A stretch of 64,000 nucleotides of DNA from NCBI GenBank assembly GCA_944381135.1, contig CALWJY010000001.1:1-64000 (forward strand), given 5' to 3'. Of the stretch, positions 52,623 to 62,409 are shown in pieces. This stretch comes from an uncultured Clostridia bacterium. GTDB taxonomy: Bacteria > Bacillota > Clostridia > Christensenellales > UBA1242. The position numbers were made by a program, and so were the translations under genes. The notes beneath the pieces are model-generated. The model was given only the letters and a program-made list of their open reading frames with translations, was not told the origin of the DNA and did not search any database. Positions within the stretch are counted from its first letter, which is position 1. Every line of letters begins with the position of its first letter.

Positions 52623-54428
52623 TTGAAAGATTTAAGTTTAATCAGAAATTTTTGCATAATTGCACATATCGACCATGGGAAAAGCACTCTTGCGGACAGA
52701 TTAATTGAAATGACGGGGACTGTTTCTAAGCGCGACATGCAAGATCAAATTTTGGACAGTATGGAACTTGAGCGTGAAAAGGGAATCACAATCAAACTTG
52801 CTCCAACGCGTCTTGTTTATGAATATGCTGGAAAGGAATACATCCTCAATTTGATTGACACACCTGGTCATGTGGACTTCACATATGAAGTTTCGCGCTC
52901 GCTTGCAGCATGCGAGGGGGCATTGCTTTTGGTTGATGCGTCTCAAGGTGTTGAAGCGCAAACACTTGCAAACACCTATTTGGCACTTGACAACAATTTG
53001 GAAATTGTGCCTGTCATCAACAAAATTGATTTGCCGTCAGCACGAGTTGATGAAGTTAAGGCTGAAATTGAAGAGGTGATTGGGCTTGATGCCGAAAATT
53101 GTCCGTGCATTTCGGCAAAAGATGGATTGAACATCGACCAAGTTTTGCGTGCTGTTGTGGAGCAAATTCCTGCACCAAGTGGAGATGAGAATAAACCGCT
53201 CAAAGCGCTGATTTTTGACAGCCATTATGACAATTTCAAGGGCGCAATTTGTCTCATCAGGGTTTTTGACGGGTCGGTGAAGCGCGGAGACCGCATTTTG
53301 ATGATGCGCACAGGCAAAATTTTTGAGGCGACCGAGGTTGGAATTTTTGTTCCAAACACAAAAGAAACGGCTGTGCTTTCGGCAGGAGATGTTGGATATA
53401 TTGCGGCTTCAATCAAAACAATTTCAGATGTGCGTGTTGGTGACACGGTCACACTTGCTGACAATCCAATTTCGGAAGCGCTTCCGGGTTATAAAGAAGT
53501 TCAACCTGTTGTTTTTTGCGGAATTTTTACTGTGGATGGCGCAAAATATGACGAACTTAAAGACAGTTTGGAAAAATTGAAACTCAACGATGCAAGTCTG
53601 CAATTTTCGCCTGAGGTTTCATCTGCGCTTGGTTTTGGTTTCAGATGTGGTTTTTTAGGACTTTTGCACTTGGAAATCATCACGGAAAGGTTGGAGCGCG
53701 AGTTTAATTTGGACATCATCACCACAGCGCCAAGTGTGTCGTATGTTGTACATAAAACAAATGGCGAAGTGCTTGAAATTTCAAATCCATCAAATTTTCC
53801 ATCGGCGGTTGAGATTTCGCGCATTGAAGAGCCAATTGTGAATGTCAGCGTCTTCACTCCACCAGAGTATGTTGGTGCAATTATGGACTTGTGTCAAGAA
53901 AAACGCGGAATTTATAAAGACATGCAATATATCGACAAGCGCCGTGTTGAGATGAAATATGTTATGCCACTTGGTGAAATCATCTATGACTTTTTTGACA
54001 GTTTGAAGTCCCGGACAAAGGGATATGCAAGTTTTGACTATGAGTTTGCAGGAACGGCACCTGCAGATTTGGTTAAGGTTGACCTTTTGTTAAACGGCGA
54101 AAAGTGTGACGCATTGTCACTTATTGTGCATAAGGACAAGGCATATTCTCGAGGAAGAGAGTTGACCGAACGTCTGAAAAAAATCATTCCACGTCAACTT
54201 TTCGAAGTGCCAATTCAGGCATGCATTGGAAACAAAATCATTGCGCGCGAAACCATTTCGGCAATGCGCAAGGATGTGCTTGCAAAGTGCTATGGAGGCG
54301 ACATCACCAGAAAGCGCAAACTTTTGGAGAAGCAGAAGGAAGGGAAGAAGCGTATGCGAAAAATTGGCTCAGTTGAAATTCCGTCTGAGGCTTTCATGAG
54401 CATTTTGAAACTTGATGACAATAAATGA
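52623..54428 (+). CDS. lepA: elongation factor 4 (LepA) GTPase
   Basis: A 601-aa ribosome-associated GTPase implicated in 30S assembly and back-translocation. It has [10 protein letters not shown] (about 14-23), [22 protein letters not shown], and the LepA-specific C-terminal domain ending [26 protein letters not shown]. Length is normal. The start is TTG at 52623 with AAGGAG eight bases upstream. It precedes hemW as in most Firmicutes. Confidence 0.98.
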   Translation: MKDLSLIRNFCIIAHIDHGKSTLADRLIEMTGTVSKRDMQDQILDSMELEREKGITIKLAPTRLVYEYAGKEYILNLIDTPGHVDFTYEVSRSLAACEGALLLVDASQGVEAQTLANTYLALDNNLEIVPVINKIDLPSARVDEVKAEIEEVIGLDAENCPCISAKDGLNIDQVLRAVVEQIPAPSGDENKPLKALIFDSHYDNFKGAICLIRVFDGSVKRGDRILMMRTGKIFEATEVGIFVPNTKETAVLSAGDVGYIAASIKTISDVRVGDTVTLADNPISEALPGYKEVQPVVFCGIFTVDGAKYDELKDSLEKLKLNDASLQFSPEVSSALGFGFRCGFLGLLHLEIITERLEREFNLDIITTAPSVSYVVHKTNGEVLEISNPSNFPSAVEISRIEEPIVNVSVFTPPEYVGAIMDLCQEKRGIYKDMQYIDKRRVEMKYVMPLGEIIYDFFDSLKSRTKGYASFDYEFAGTAPADLVKVDLLLNGEKCDALSLIVHKDKAYSRGRELTERLKKIIPRQLFEVPIQACIGNKIIARETISAMRKDVLAKCYGGDITRKRKLLEKQKEGKKRMRKIGSVEIPSEAFMSILKLDDNK

Positions 54429-54613
54429 TTTGTTTCATAAAATCTTCAATGTTCAGAGGTTCAAATTATGCAGTTTATTCAAATTGTGCGACTTATGAAA
54501 TTGATTTATGTCATATTGATTGGATGCGAAGAAAAAGAAAGTAAATGGAAATTCATTAAATAAATTCAAAAAAAGTTGAAAAAAGCTGAAAAAGAGGCTG
54601 AAAAAACGAAAAC

Positions 54614-55708
54614 ATGCAAGAAAAACCAATTTCAATTTATGTTCACATACCTTTTTGTGAGAAAAAGTGCGCCTATTGCGCATTTAATTCTTTTTGTGCC
54701 TCAGAAAAGCAAAAAGAGGAATGTCTTGACTTTTTGTGCAAAGAAATTGCATCCAGAAAAGTTGCTCGACCTGTTGCAACAATTTATGTTGGAGGTGGGA
54801 CGCCAAGCGTCTTAACAGAAGAGCAAATTGAGCGTGTTGCAAACGCGATTTATGACAATTTTGATGTTTATGAAGATGCCGAATTCACAATTGAAGCAAA
54901 TCCAAATTCCATAACAGAAAATTTGCTCAAGAAATGGAAAAGTTTGAGAGTGAACCGTCTAAGCATTGGCGTTCAGACTTTAAACGAGCGCTCACTTAAA
55001 CAAATTGGCAGACTGCATGACAGAAAAACTGCGCTTGAAAAAGTGAAGTTGGCAAGAAAATTTTTTGCAAATGTCTCTTGCGATTTGATTATTGGTCTGG
55101 AGGGGCAAACCGAGAAAGATTTGTGTAGGGACGCAAAAACACTTTTGGAACTTGGAGTGAAACACATTTCGTGCTATCTTTTGGAGGTCTATGAAAACAC
55201 TCCGCTTGCACGCATGATTGCAAATGGCAAGTTTTTACCGCTTGATGAAGAGCAAACCATTTCTGCGTTCAACAAATTGGCAACTTTTCTGCAAGATGAG
55301 GGGATGACTCGCTATGAAATCAGCAACTTTGCTTTTGATGGTTGGGAAAGCAGACACAACTTGAATTATTGGGCGCGAGGAGAATATCTTGGTTTTGGTT
55401 TGTCGGCTCATTCATTTTTAAATGGGAAGCGTTTTCAGAATGCAGAAACGCTGGAAAAATATTCCAATGGAGAGGTTGTTGAAGAAAATCTTTCGGCAAA
55501 AGAAGAGGATGAAGAAAGGGTTATGTTGGGGTTGAGGTGCAATCTTGGAGTTGACTTGTCAACCATTCAAACATATGACATCACCCAAAATGCATATTTT
55601 GATGAATATCTCTCTCAAGGAATTTTGCAAAGAAAAGGAGACCGACTTTTTCTTAACCCACTTTTTTGGCATGTCAGCAACACAATCATTTCCAATCTTC
55701 TTCCATAG
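54614..55708 (+). CDS. hemW: radical-SAM heme chaperone HemW
   Basis: A 364-aa HemN-like protein. The cluster motif is PFCEKKCAYCAF (Cys14, 18, 21 by rough count), followed by TIYVGGGTPSVL and VNRLSIGVQTL. True HemN coproporphyrinogen oxidases have an extra Cys (CxxxCxxCxC); here the fourth is Phe, as in HemW, which carries heme. No heme genes are nearby. No clear Shine-Dalgarno site is near the ATG. Gap 54429-54613 to lepA shows nothing. Confidence 0.92.
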   Translation: MQEKPISIYVHIPFCEKKCAYCAFNSFCASEKQKEECLDFLCKEIASRKVARPVATIYVGGGTPSVLTEEQIERVANAIYDNFDVYEDAEFTIEANPNSITENLLKKWKSLRVNRLSIGVQTLNERSLKQIGRLHDRKTALEKVKLARKFFANVSCDLIIGLEGQTEKDLCRDAKTLLELGVKHISCYLLEVYENTPLARMIANGKFLPLDEEQTISAFNKLATFLQDEGMTRYEISNFAFDGWESRHNLNYWARGEYLGFGLSAHSFLNGKRFQNAETLEKYSNGEVVEENLSAKEEDEERVMLGLRCNLGVDLSTIQTYDITQNAYFDEYLSQGILQRKGDRLFLNPLFWHVSNTIISNLLP

Positions 55709-55764
55709 AGGAGAATTTTTTCTTAAATGTTTTATTCGGTTTTTAAAAAAAATCATAAAAATGA

Positions 55765-55793
55765 TTGCATTTTTCGTTTTGTTGTGATATAAT
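55765..55793 (+). promoter_or_regulatory. ylxM-ffh promoter
   Basis: TTGCAT at 55765-55770, a 17-base spacer and TGA-TATAAT (extended -10) at 55785-55793. Just upstream AATCAT-AAAA-ATGATT is a weak hairpin that may end hemW. Confidence 0.7.
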
Positions 55794-55834
55794 CAAAATG
55801 TCAAGTGAAAATACTTGATTTGTTTGAGGTGAAC

Positions 55835-56167
55835 ATGCCAAAAATTGAACTTGAAAATTTTGTGGAATATGGTCAACTGTTTGAAATTTATGGCAAACTT
55901 CTAAGTTTTGACAGGCAAAAAATTTGTGAGGAATATTTTTCTTTCAACATGACAATTGCCGAAATTTCGGATGAGAAAAAAATTTCAAGACAGGCAGTTT
56001 TTGACGCAATTCACAAATCTTGCGAAAAATTGGAGGAGTTTGAAAAAACTCTTGGCATTTTGCAAAACAGAAGAAAACTGACAGATCAACTTGAGACTAT
56101 TGCTGTTTTGGCACAAGATTCACCAAAAATCAAAGAAAAAGTCGAAAAAATTTTAAAGGAAATCTAA
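55835..56167 (+). CDS. ylxM: YlxM SRP-associated helix-turn-helix protein
   Basis: A 110-aa protein of the YlxM/p13 family. It resembles sigma-factor region 4: a helix pair then ISDEKKISRQAVFDAIHKSCEKLEEFEKTL, with an HTH at about 37-58. In Streptococcus and Bacillus relatives it associates with Ffh/SRP. The start at 55835 (TGAGGTG upstream) gives the family length; a GTG at 55805 would add ten residues. Its stop overlaps ffh (TAATG). Confidence 0.9.
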   Translation: MPKIELENFVEYGQLFEIYGKLLSFDRQKICEEYFSFNMTIAEISDEKKISRQAVFDAIHKSCEKLEEFEKTLGILQNRRKLTDQLETIAVLAQDSPKIKEKVEKILKEI

Positions 56168-57480
56168 TGGCATTATTTTCATCGTTATCTGAAAAATTCA
56201 ACCATATTTTTTCAAAGCTCACAAAGCGCGGGAAATTGACTGAACTTGAAATCAAGGAAGCTATGCGTGAAGTGCGCATTGCACTTTTGGAAGCTGATGT
56301 CAACTATATGGTGGCAAAAAAGTTTGTTGCTGATGTTTCTGAAAAGGCTTGTGGCGAAGAGGTCATGAAAAGTCTCACGCCGGGGCAGATGGTCATCAAA
56401 ATTGTCAAGGACGAACTGACAAAATTGATTTCTTCTGACAATCAAAAGTTGACAATTGCTTCAAATCCGCCAACCATAATCATGATGTGTGGGTTGCAAG
56501 GTGCTGGAAAAACAACCATGTGCGGAAAACTTGCGGCTTATTTGAAGAAAAGTGGCAAAAAACCATTGCTTGTGGCTTGTGACATCTATCGTCCTGCAGC
56601 AATCAACCAACTTCAAGTTGTCGGAAAAACTGCAAATGTTGAGGTTTTTGAGCGTGGAACTCAAAATCCGGTCAAAACCGCAAAGCAGGCCGTTGAGCAT
56701 GCTCGAAAACAAGGCTTTGATGTTGTCATAATTGACACGGCTGGGCGTTTGCACATCAATCAAGAGTTGATGGACGAACTTAAAGAAATCAAAAAAGAAG
56801 TCAAGCCTCATGAAATCTTGCTTATTGTTGACGCAATGACAGGACAAGACGCTGTCACGATTGCTGAAAGTTTCAACAAAGATTTGGACATCACAGGCGT
56901 TGTTTTGACAAAACTTGACGGCGACACACGAGGCGGTGCGGCACTTTCAATCAAAGCAATCACAGGCAAACCAATCAAATTCTCGGGCGTTGGAGAAAAA
57001 ATTGGAGACCTCGAACCATTTCATCCAGACAGAATTGCAAGTCGAATTCTTGGAATGGGCGATGTGCTTTCGCTCATTGAAAAAGCACAAGAGGCTGTGA
57101 CGGAAGAGGAAGCGCGCAAGATGACAGAGAAGTTGCGCGAAAACTCATTCACTTTTGAGGACTATCTCACGCAAATGGAAAGTCTGAAAAAGATGGGAAG
57201 TTTGCAAGACATCATAGGCATGATTCCGGGGCTTTCAAGCAAGATGAAAGGCGTGACAATTGATGAAAAACAATTGCAGACAAACAAAGCAATCATCCAA
57301 AGCATGACCAGAGAAGAACGCTTGAACCCAGACATCATCAAGGCAAGCAGGCGCAAGAGAATTGCACAAGGAAGTGGAACAACAATTCAGCAGGTCAACA
57401 CTCTTCTCAAGCAATTTGAGCAGTCAAAGGAAATGATGAAGATGATGAAAAACAAGAAAGGCTTGCGTGGATTGTTTTAG
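56167..57480 (+). CDS. ffh: signal recognition particle protein Ffh
   Basis: A 437-aa SRP54 GTPase. An N domain (1-85), G domain with GLQGAGKTTMCGKLA (about 106), DTAGRLHINQELM and TKLDGDTRGGAA, and a Met-rich M domain (about 300-437, ending MMKMMKNKKGLRGLF) that binds 4.5S RNA and signal peptides. It is co-translated with ylxM. No ffs RNA gene was seen nearby. Confidence 0.98.
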   Translation: MALFSSLSEKFNHIFSKLTKRGKLTELEIKEAMREVRIALLEADVNYMVAKKFVADVSEKACGEEVMKSLTPGQMVIKIVKDELTKLISSDNQKLTIASNPPTIIMMCGLQGAGKTTMCGKLAAYLKKSGKKPLLVACDIYRPAAINQLQVVGKTANVEVFERGTQNPVKTAKQAVEHARKQGFDVVIIDTAGRLHINQELMDELKEIKKEVKPHEILLIVDAMTGQDAVTIAESFNKDLDITGVVLTKLDGDTRGGAALSIKAITGKPIKFSGVGEKIGDLEPFHPDRIASRILGMGDVLSLIEKAQEAVTEEEARKMTEKLRENSFTFEDYLTQMESLKKMGSLQDIIGMIPGLSSKMKGVTIDEKQLQTNKAIIQSMTREERLNPDIIKASRRKRIAQGSGTTIQQVNTLLKQFEQSKEMMKMMKNKKGLRGLF

Positions 57481-57680
57481 AAACACGGAAAGCACAAAGA
57501 CGGCAAAATTTTTTATAACTCAAAGACAAGATCTTTGATTTATATAATGCAATTTGACAAGTTGACAAAAGTTTAAAGCAAATAGGAAACCGTGGGCGGT
57601 GAATTTATGAAGACGCGTCGAATAATTGCAATTCGAAAGAGAAAATCTTTCAAAAATTTCAAATAAAAGGAGAGACGAAA

Positions 57681-57944
57681 ATGGCTGTAAAAATCAGACT
57701 TACAAGAATGGGAGACAAAAAATCACCTTTCTATCGTGTTGTTGTTGCTGATTCAAGAAGTCCAAGAGACGGCAAATATATCGATTTGATTGGAACATAC
57801 AATCCACTCACAAATCCTGCCGAAATCAAGATTGACAACGAAAAGGCACAAAAATGGCTCAAAAATGGTGCAACTCCAACAGAGACTGCAAAATCCATTT
57901 TGGTTAAGAGCGGTGCAATCAGTTCAGAATCTGAAAACAAATAA
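57681..57944 (+). CDS. rpsP: 30S ribosomal protein S16
   Basis: An 87-aa S16 with [26 protein letters not shown] split across the conserved start, then [16 protein letters not shown] and ALKWL-like [19 protein letters not shown] lies just upstream. It starts the rpsP-khpA-rimM-trmD group; the 200-base gap before it shows no gene, with a TATAAT at 57543 but no good -35. Confidence 0.98.
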   Translation: MAVKIRLTRMGDKKSPFYRVVVADSRSPRDGKYIDLIGTYNPLTNPAEIKIDNEKAQKWLKNGATPTETAKSILVKSGAISSESENK

Positions 57945-57964
57945 CTTTCAGAAAGGAGAAAGAT

Positions 57965-58195
57965 ATGGACGAACTTTTGAAATTTTTGGTGAAGAGCCTT
58001 GTCGAAAATGAAGAGGCTGTTGAAGTGACCAAAGAAGAGGACGAAAAGGCAATCACCTATCGTGTCAAAGTTGCAGAAAACGACCTTGGCAAAGTGATTG
58101 GAAAAAACGGAAAAACCGCAATGAGCATAAGAACCATCATCAAGTCAATTGCAAACAAACTTCATAAGAAAGTTTTTGTGAAGTTTGAGGACTGA
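57965..58195 (+). CDS. khpA: KH-domain RNA-binding protein KhpA
   Basis: A 76-aa single KH domain with the GKVIGKNGKTAMSIRTIIKS GXXG loop (about 41-60). KhpA pairs with KhpB/EloR to regulate cell elongation and RNA stability in Firmicutes. AAAGGAG precedes the ATG 20 bases after rpsP. The rpsP-khpA-rimM order is standard. Confidence 0.96.
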   Translation: MDELLKFLVKSLVENEEAVEVTKEEDEKAITYRVKVAENDLGKVIGKNGKTAMSIRTIIKSIANKLHKKVFVKFED

Positions 58196-58232
58196 TTTTT
58201 GGATCGAATTTGGAATTGATTTGGGGACGCTT

Positions 58233-58730
58233 ATGGATTTCGTTTGTGTTGGAAAAATCATAAAACCGCAGGGTATCAAAGGGGAAGTGAAAATTCTTCC
58301 TCTAATTGATATTCCTGCGATTTTTAATGGCAAGCATTCACTTTACATTGAGAAAAAAGAAAGCAAAACAAAGAGTGTATCCTATCGTTTGGGATATGCT
58401 TATGTTCATTTTGAAGAGATTGCGGACAGAAATGTTGCAGAGAAATATCGCAACAAAAAAGTTTACATCACAAAAGAAGAATTCGAAAAGATTGCGGTTG
58501 ATGATTTTCTCATTGAAGATTTAGTTGGCACATTGATTTATGATGAAAAAGGCGAATATGTTGGGCAGATTATGGATGTGACTGACTATGGTTTTGACGA
58601 CATTATCATAATCAAAGAAAATGACCATCTCTATGAAGTGCCTTTCAGAAAGGAAATTTTCAAAACAGAAGGCAAGAGAATTTATGTGATCAGAGCCGAA
58701 TTTGATGGAGCAAAAATTCCTGAAGAATAA
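58233..58730 (+). CDS. rimM: 16S rRNA processing protein RimM
   Basis: A 165-aa 30S maturation factor that binds S19. The N-terminal barrel begins VCVGKIIKPQGIKGEVKILPL, and the PRC-barrel part carries DFLIEDLVGTLIYDEKGEYVG. The start at 58233 fits homologues; a preceding in-frame Met at 58185 lies inside khpA. GGGGA upstream is a weak Shine-Dalgarno site. Confidence 0.95.
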   Translation: MDFVCVGKIIKPQGIKGEVKILPLIDIPAIFNGKHSLYIEKKESKTKSVSYRLGYAYVHFEEIADRNVAEKYRNKKVYITKEEFEKIAVDDFLIEDLVGTLIYDEKGEYVGQIMDVTDYGFDDIIIIKENDHLYEVPFRKEIFKTEGKRIYVIRAEFDGAKIPEE

Positions 58731-58878
58731 AGTTGTTTTTGCTTTTGAAATCAGTTTGTGTGATGACTTGTCTGTTGATGGGAGGGGAATGAGCGCTTAT
58801 CTCATCAATTTTAAATGACAATTCTGACATTTTGAAATTGAATTGACAAATTGACTGATGAAAGATGAGAGGAAAAGA

Positions 58879-59622
58879 TTGAAGATTGACATTTTGACGC
58901 TTTTTCCAGACGCTTTTGCACCTCTTCAAACAAGCATTTTAAACAGGGCGCAAGAAGCGGGGAAATTGCAAATTAACACTGTTAACATCAGAGATTTTTC
59001 AAAGGATAAACACAAAAAATGTGATGACTATCCTTTCGGTGGTGGGGCAGGCATGTTGATGACTGTCCAGCCTCTTTTTGACGCAATTATGTCGGTTTGC
59101 AAAGATGAGATTGAAGAAGAAAAAGCAAAAAAAGCAGAAGAAAACGCAACCAAGTTTGTTTTGAAAAAAGGGACAAAAATCATTTTTCCATCTCCATCAG
59201 GGGAGGTGCTGACAGCAAAGAAAGGTGAAAGTCTTTCCAAGTTTAAACATTTGATTTTTGTTTGTGGGCACTATGAGGGTGTTGACGAAAGACTTTTCGA
59301 CCTTTTTCCAATTGAGCAAATTTCAATTGGCGACTATGTTTTGACCGGTGGAGAACTTCCAACAATGGTCATCATTGACACCTTGTCGCGTTTTGTTGAT
59401 GGAGTGATTTCAAAAGAAAGTTTGGAAAATGAAAGCTTTTCAAATGGGTTGTTGGAATATCCGCAATACACAAGACCTCAAACATTTATGGGGCTTTCTG
59501 TGCCTGAAGTGCTTGTTTCGGGCAATCATCAGGAGGTGGACAAGTGGCGCGAAGAACAAAGTTTGAAAAGAACAAAATCAAGAAGAAAAGACTTGCTTGA
59601 AAAATTTAAACGCGAAAACTGA
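58879..59622 (+). CDS. trmD: tRNA (guanine37-N1)-methyltransferase
   Basis: A 247-aa SPOUT enzyme making m1G37. DILTLFPDAF, YPFGGGAGMLMTVQPL, FVCGHYEGVDERL and SIGDYVLTGGELP are the knot motifs. An insert of about 25 residues rich in Lys/Glu (about 80-105) precedes the IFPSPSG strand. The start chosen is TTG at 58879, six bases after AGAGG; ATG at 58858 adds seven residues but has no site. rplS, normally next, is absent. Confidence 0.96.
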   Translation: MKIDILTLFPDAFAPLQTSILNRAQEAGKLQINTVNIRDFSKDKHKKCDDYPFGGGAGMLMTVQPLFDAIMSVCKDEIEEEKAKKAEENATKFVLKKGTKIIFPSPSGEVLTAKKGESLSKFKHLIFVCGHYEGVDERLFDLFPIEQISIGDYVLTGGELPTMVIIDTLSRFVDGVISKESLENESFSNGLLEYPQYTRPQTFMGLSVPEVLVSGNHQEVDKWREEQSLKRTKSRRKDLLEKFKREN

Positions 59623-59630
59623 AAATAATA

Positions 59631-59690
59631 TGCATACAACATAAAGTGTATTATGTATGCATACCACACAAAATGCTGTGTATTATGCAA
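59631..59690. repeat. palindromic TGCATAATACAC repeat, copy 3
   Basis: TGCATACAAC...GTGTATTATGTATGCATACCACACAAAA...GTGTATTATGCA is written in alternating orientation within 60 bases. It occupies the trmD-rbgA gap where rplS is expected. Confidence 0.7.
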
Positions 59691-59774
59691 GTTTTTCCAA
59701 TCATGCAAAAATTTGACATTGTTTTAAAATTGAAACAAAATTTTGAAATGAAAAAATAAGAAATTGAGGAATTT

Positions 59775-60587
59775 ATGAAAATCAATTGGTTTCCTGGACA
59801 TATGAATAAAGCTTTGAGAGACATAAGTGAACAATGCAAAAAAGTTGATGTTGTCACTTATGTGCTTGACGCACGCATTCCTCTTTCTTCTGTGAATCCA
59901 AGCCTTGACAAACTGACACAAAACAAACCGACACTCTATGTTTTCAACAAAATTGATTTGGCAGATGAAAACAGGCTGAAAGCAATTTTGCCACAGTTTC
60001 GAAGCATAACAACTGATTTTGTGTTGTTTGACAGCACAAAACTTGGGAAAAATTCGGTTGTTTTAAGCAAAATTAAGACGCTTGCGAAAACCAAACTTGA
60101 CAAATATGCAAGCAAAGGAATTAAGGCAACAATCAGAACGATGGTTGTTGGCATTCCAAATTGTGGCAAAAGCACTTTGGTGAACAACTTATGCAAAAAA
60201 GCAAAAACTGTCACAGGCAATCGCGCGGGAGTGACAAAGCGTGGACAATGGTTGAATGTTGCTGATTGCATTGAAGTTTATGACACACCCGGCACACTTT
60301 ATCCAAACATTGAAAATCAAGAAATTGCAAAGAGGTTGGCATATGTGGGAAGTGTTCGTGATGAAATTCTTGATTTTGTTGAACTTGGAAACGAGTTTTT
60401 GAAACTTCTTGCTTCAACATATCCAGACTTGTTGCAGAAAAGATATGGCAATGCTCAGACAGTTGAGGATGTGGCAAAACTCAGAAAATATGTGTCAAAC
60501 GGTGGTGAGATTGACCTGGAGCGTGCAGGTAGAGTGATTATTGACGATTTCCGAAAGGGGAGAATTGGAAAAATCACATTAGACTGA
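59775..60587 (+). CDS. rbgA: ribosome biogenesis GTPase RbgA (YlqF)
   Basis: A 270-aa circularly permuted GTPase needed for 50S assembly. Order of motifs is G4 FNKIDLAD (about 57), G1 GIPNCGKST (about 125), G3 DTPGTLYP (about 173). It starts INWFPGHMNKALRDI, typical of RbgA. Length matches (about 280). GAGGA lies before the ATG. It follows trmD after a repeat-filled gap. Confidence 0.96.
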   Translation: MKINWFPGHMNKALRDISEQCKKVDVVTYVLDARIPLSSVNPSLDKLTQNKPTLYVFNKIDLADENRLKAILPQFRSITTDFVLFDSTKLGKNSVVLSKIKTLAKTKLDKYASKGIKATIRTMVVGIPNCGKSTLVNNLCKKAKTVTGNRAGVTKRGQWLNVADCIEVYDTPGTLYPNIENQEIAKRLAYVGSVRDEILDFVELGNEFLKLLASTYPDLLQKRYGNAQTVEDVAKLRKYVSNGGEIDLERAGRVIIDDFRKGRIGKITLD

Positions 60588-60706
60588 AGCTTAAAATCTT
60601 TTTAAAAACCGAACAAAAAAATGTATCACTAAGATTCAAAAGATTTTTGCGGTTGTTTTTTGAAATTTGATTGAAGTTTTTATTAAAAGTGTTGAAAGAG
60701 GTTTGC

Positions 60707-61075
60707 ATGAAAGCATACGAAAAAGACGTTTCCAAAATGAAAAACAAAATTGAGGGTGAGGGCGGAGAAATCAGCGCTACTCAATTTTTGATTGATGAGG
60801 GCTATAGAATTTTGCAAACAAATTTCAAAACGAAATTTGGAGAGATTGATATTGTGGCTTTCAAAGACGGCGTGATTGTTTTCGTGGAAGTGAAACGCCG
60901 TTCAACTTTGGCATATGGAAGACCGATTGAGGCTGTCGACTTCCGTAAGCAACAAAAAATCAGAAAGGTTGCGGAGTTCTATCTGATGATGAAACACAAA
61001 CCCTATGCCGATTGTCGATTTGATGTGATTGAAATTTTGGACAAACAAATCAACCATGTTGAAAATGCTTTTTAA
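60707..61075 (+). CDS. yraN: YraN/UPF0102 nuclease-like protein
   Basis: A 122-aa restriction-endonuclease-like fold. Motifs: GEIDIVAFKDGVIVFVEVKRR (Asp, Glu and Lys of a PD-(D/E)XK site, about 47-67) and AVDFRKQQKIRKVAEFYL. Biochemical function is not settled; often linked to recombination or DNA uptake genes. The start at 60707 has AGAGG upstream; an in-frame ATG at 60671 lacks a site. rnhB, which often precedes yraN, is missing. Confidence 0.9.
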   Translation: MKAYEKDVSKMKNKIEGEGGEISATQFLIDEGYRILQTNFKTKFGEIDIVAFKDGVIVFVEVKRRSTLAYGRPIEAVDFRKQQKIRKVAEFYLMMKHKPYADCRFDVIEILDKQINHVENAF

Positions 61076-61160
61076 ATTCATTTTAACTTTCTTAATAACT
61101 GTTTAAGTGCGATTTTAGTTATAAAAAAATAATCTTATCATGTTGTTAAAATTTTTCACC

Positions 61161-61190
61161 AAATGTTTCAGGAATGAAACATTTTTTTTG
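61161..61190 (+). terminator. terminator before ddl
   Basis: AATGTTTCA and TGAAACATT pair around a short loop and run into eight Ts. Confidence 0.88.
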
Positions 61191-61210
61191 TTTTGTCATA
61201 TTTATTTGGT

Positions 61211-62398
61211 ATGAAGAAAAAAATTGCACTTATTTATGGCGGTGAAAGTGTGGAGCATGACATATCCATCATCACCGCACTGCAGGTTGTGAAAAGTTTG
61301 CCACCACAACTTGATTTTGTTTTGATTTACATAGACCGCACGGGCAAATGGTGGACGGCTGACAATCTTGACGACATAAAGATTTATGAAGATTTCCGCA
61401 AATTTGCAAAAAGTTTGAGGCAAGTTTCGCTGGTGATGGGAGAAAATAATTTGTTTATAAAAAAACACGGAAAGTTTGTTTATTGGCAAAAATTGTCTGC
61501 GGTTTTAAATTGTTGCCATGGCAGAATTGGAGAAGATGGCTCTCTTCAAGGGGTGTTTCGTGCCTGCAAAATTGCACAAAGTTCTGCGGGAGTGCTTTCG
61601 TCTGCATTGTGTATGGATAAGGCACTCATGAAAGATGTTTTCATTGCAAATGGAATTGAAACACCTGAATTTGTTTGTCTGAAAAAAGACGATTTTAATG
61701 CTTCAATAGAAAATCAACTTGAGGAAGAGGCTTGTCATAAAACGGATGGCAAAACAAAAGATGAGCGCGTCCAAATGCAGGCAATTCAAAACATCACTGA
61801 AAAGTTGGAATTTCCTTTGATTGTCAAGCCTGCAAATTTGGGAAGTTCAATTGCAATTTCTGTTTGTAAGAATGAAAGCGAACTTGCTGAAGCAATTGAA
61901 CTGTCTTTCAATTTTGACAAAAAAGTTGTCATCGAAAAATTGGTGGAGAATTTGCAAGAGTTTAATTGTGCGTGCTTGTCTTATAAGGGAGATTTTGTGC
62001 TTTCGTCTGTTTCGGAGGTGACAAATAAGGGCGAAATCTATTCCTTTGATGACAAATATCTTTCACGCGAAAGCAAAAATCAGGAGGTCGAAAAAGAACT
62101 TGCGCAAAAAATTAAAGATTTGACAGAGAAGGTCTATAAAACCTTTGATTGCCAAGGAATTGTGCGCGTGGATTTTCTTTTTGACCAAAAGACCAAAACG
62201 CTTTATGTCAATGAAATCAATTCCATTCCGGGTTCTTTGGCATTCTATCTTTTTAAAGATGTGACATTCAAAGAATTGATTTTCGCCGTGATTGAACAGA
62301 GTTTGCTTGACGAGGAGAGTGAGGAAAAACTGATTAAATCTTTTGACAGCGATGCACTTAAAACTTTCGAAAATGTCAGCGGGAAGATGAAAAAATGA
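61211..62398 (+). CDS. ddl: D-alanine--D-alanine ligase
   Basis: A 395-aa ATP-grasp ligase making D-Ala-D-Ala for MurF. KIALIYGGESVEHDISI (start) binds the first D-Ala, IVKPANLGSSIAIS and EKLVENLQEF are ATP-grasp elements, and LYVNEINSIPGSLAFYLF closes the site. An insert of about 25 residues (EEEACHKTDGKTKDERV) raises it above the usual 310-370 aa. No vanH/vanX genes accompany it, so D-Ala-D-Lac or D-Ser specificity is unlikely. The ATG at 61211 has no Shine-Dalgarno site; a TTG at 61193 is possible. Confidence 0.93.
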   Translation: MKKKIALIYGGESVEHDISIITALQVVKSLPPQLDFVLIYIDRTGKWWTADNLDDIKIYEDFRKFAKSLRQVSLVMGENNLFIKKHGKFVYWQKLSAVLNCCHGRIGEDGSLQGVFRACKIAQSSAGVLSSALCMDKALMKDVFIANGIETPEFVCLKKDDFNASIENQLEEEACHKTDGKTKDERVQMQAIQNITEKLEFPLIVKPANLGSSIAISVCKNESELAEAIELSFNFDKKVVIEKLVENLQEFNCACLSYKGDFVLSSVSEVTNKGEIYSFDDKYLSRESKNQEVEKELAQKIKDLTEKVYKTFDCQGIVRVDFLFDQKTKTLYVNEINSIPGSLAFYLFKDVTFKELIFAVIEQSLLDEESEEKLIKSFDSDALKTFENVSGKMKK

Positions 62399-62409
62399 AA
62401 AGATTTTGT

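Noticed and set aside
61211-62398. VanG-type D-Ala-D-Ser ligase instead of Ddl
   Set aside because: No vanXY/vanT-like neighbours, and the gene lies directly before murE as a housekeeping ligase would.
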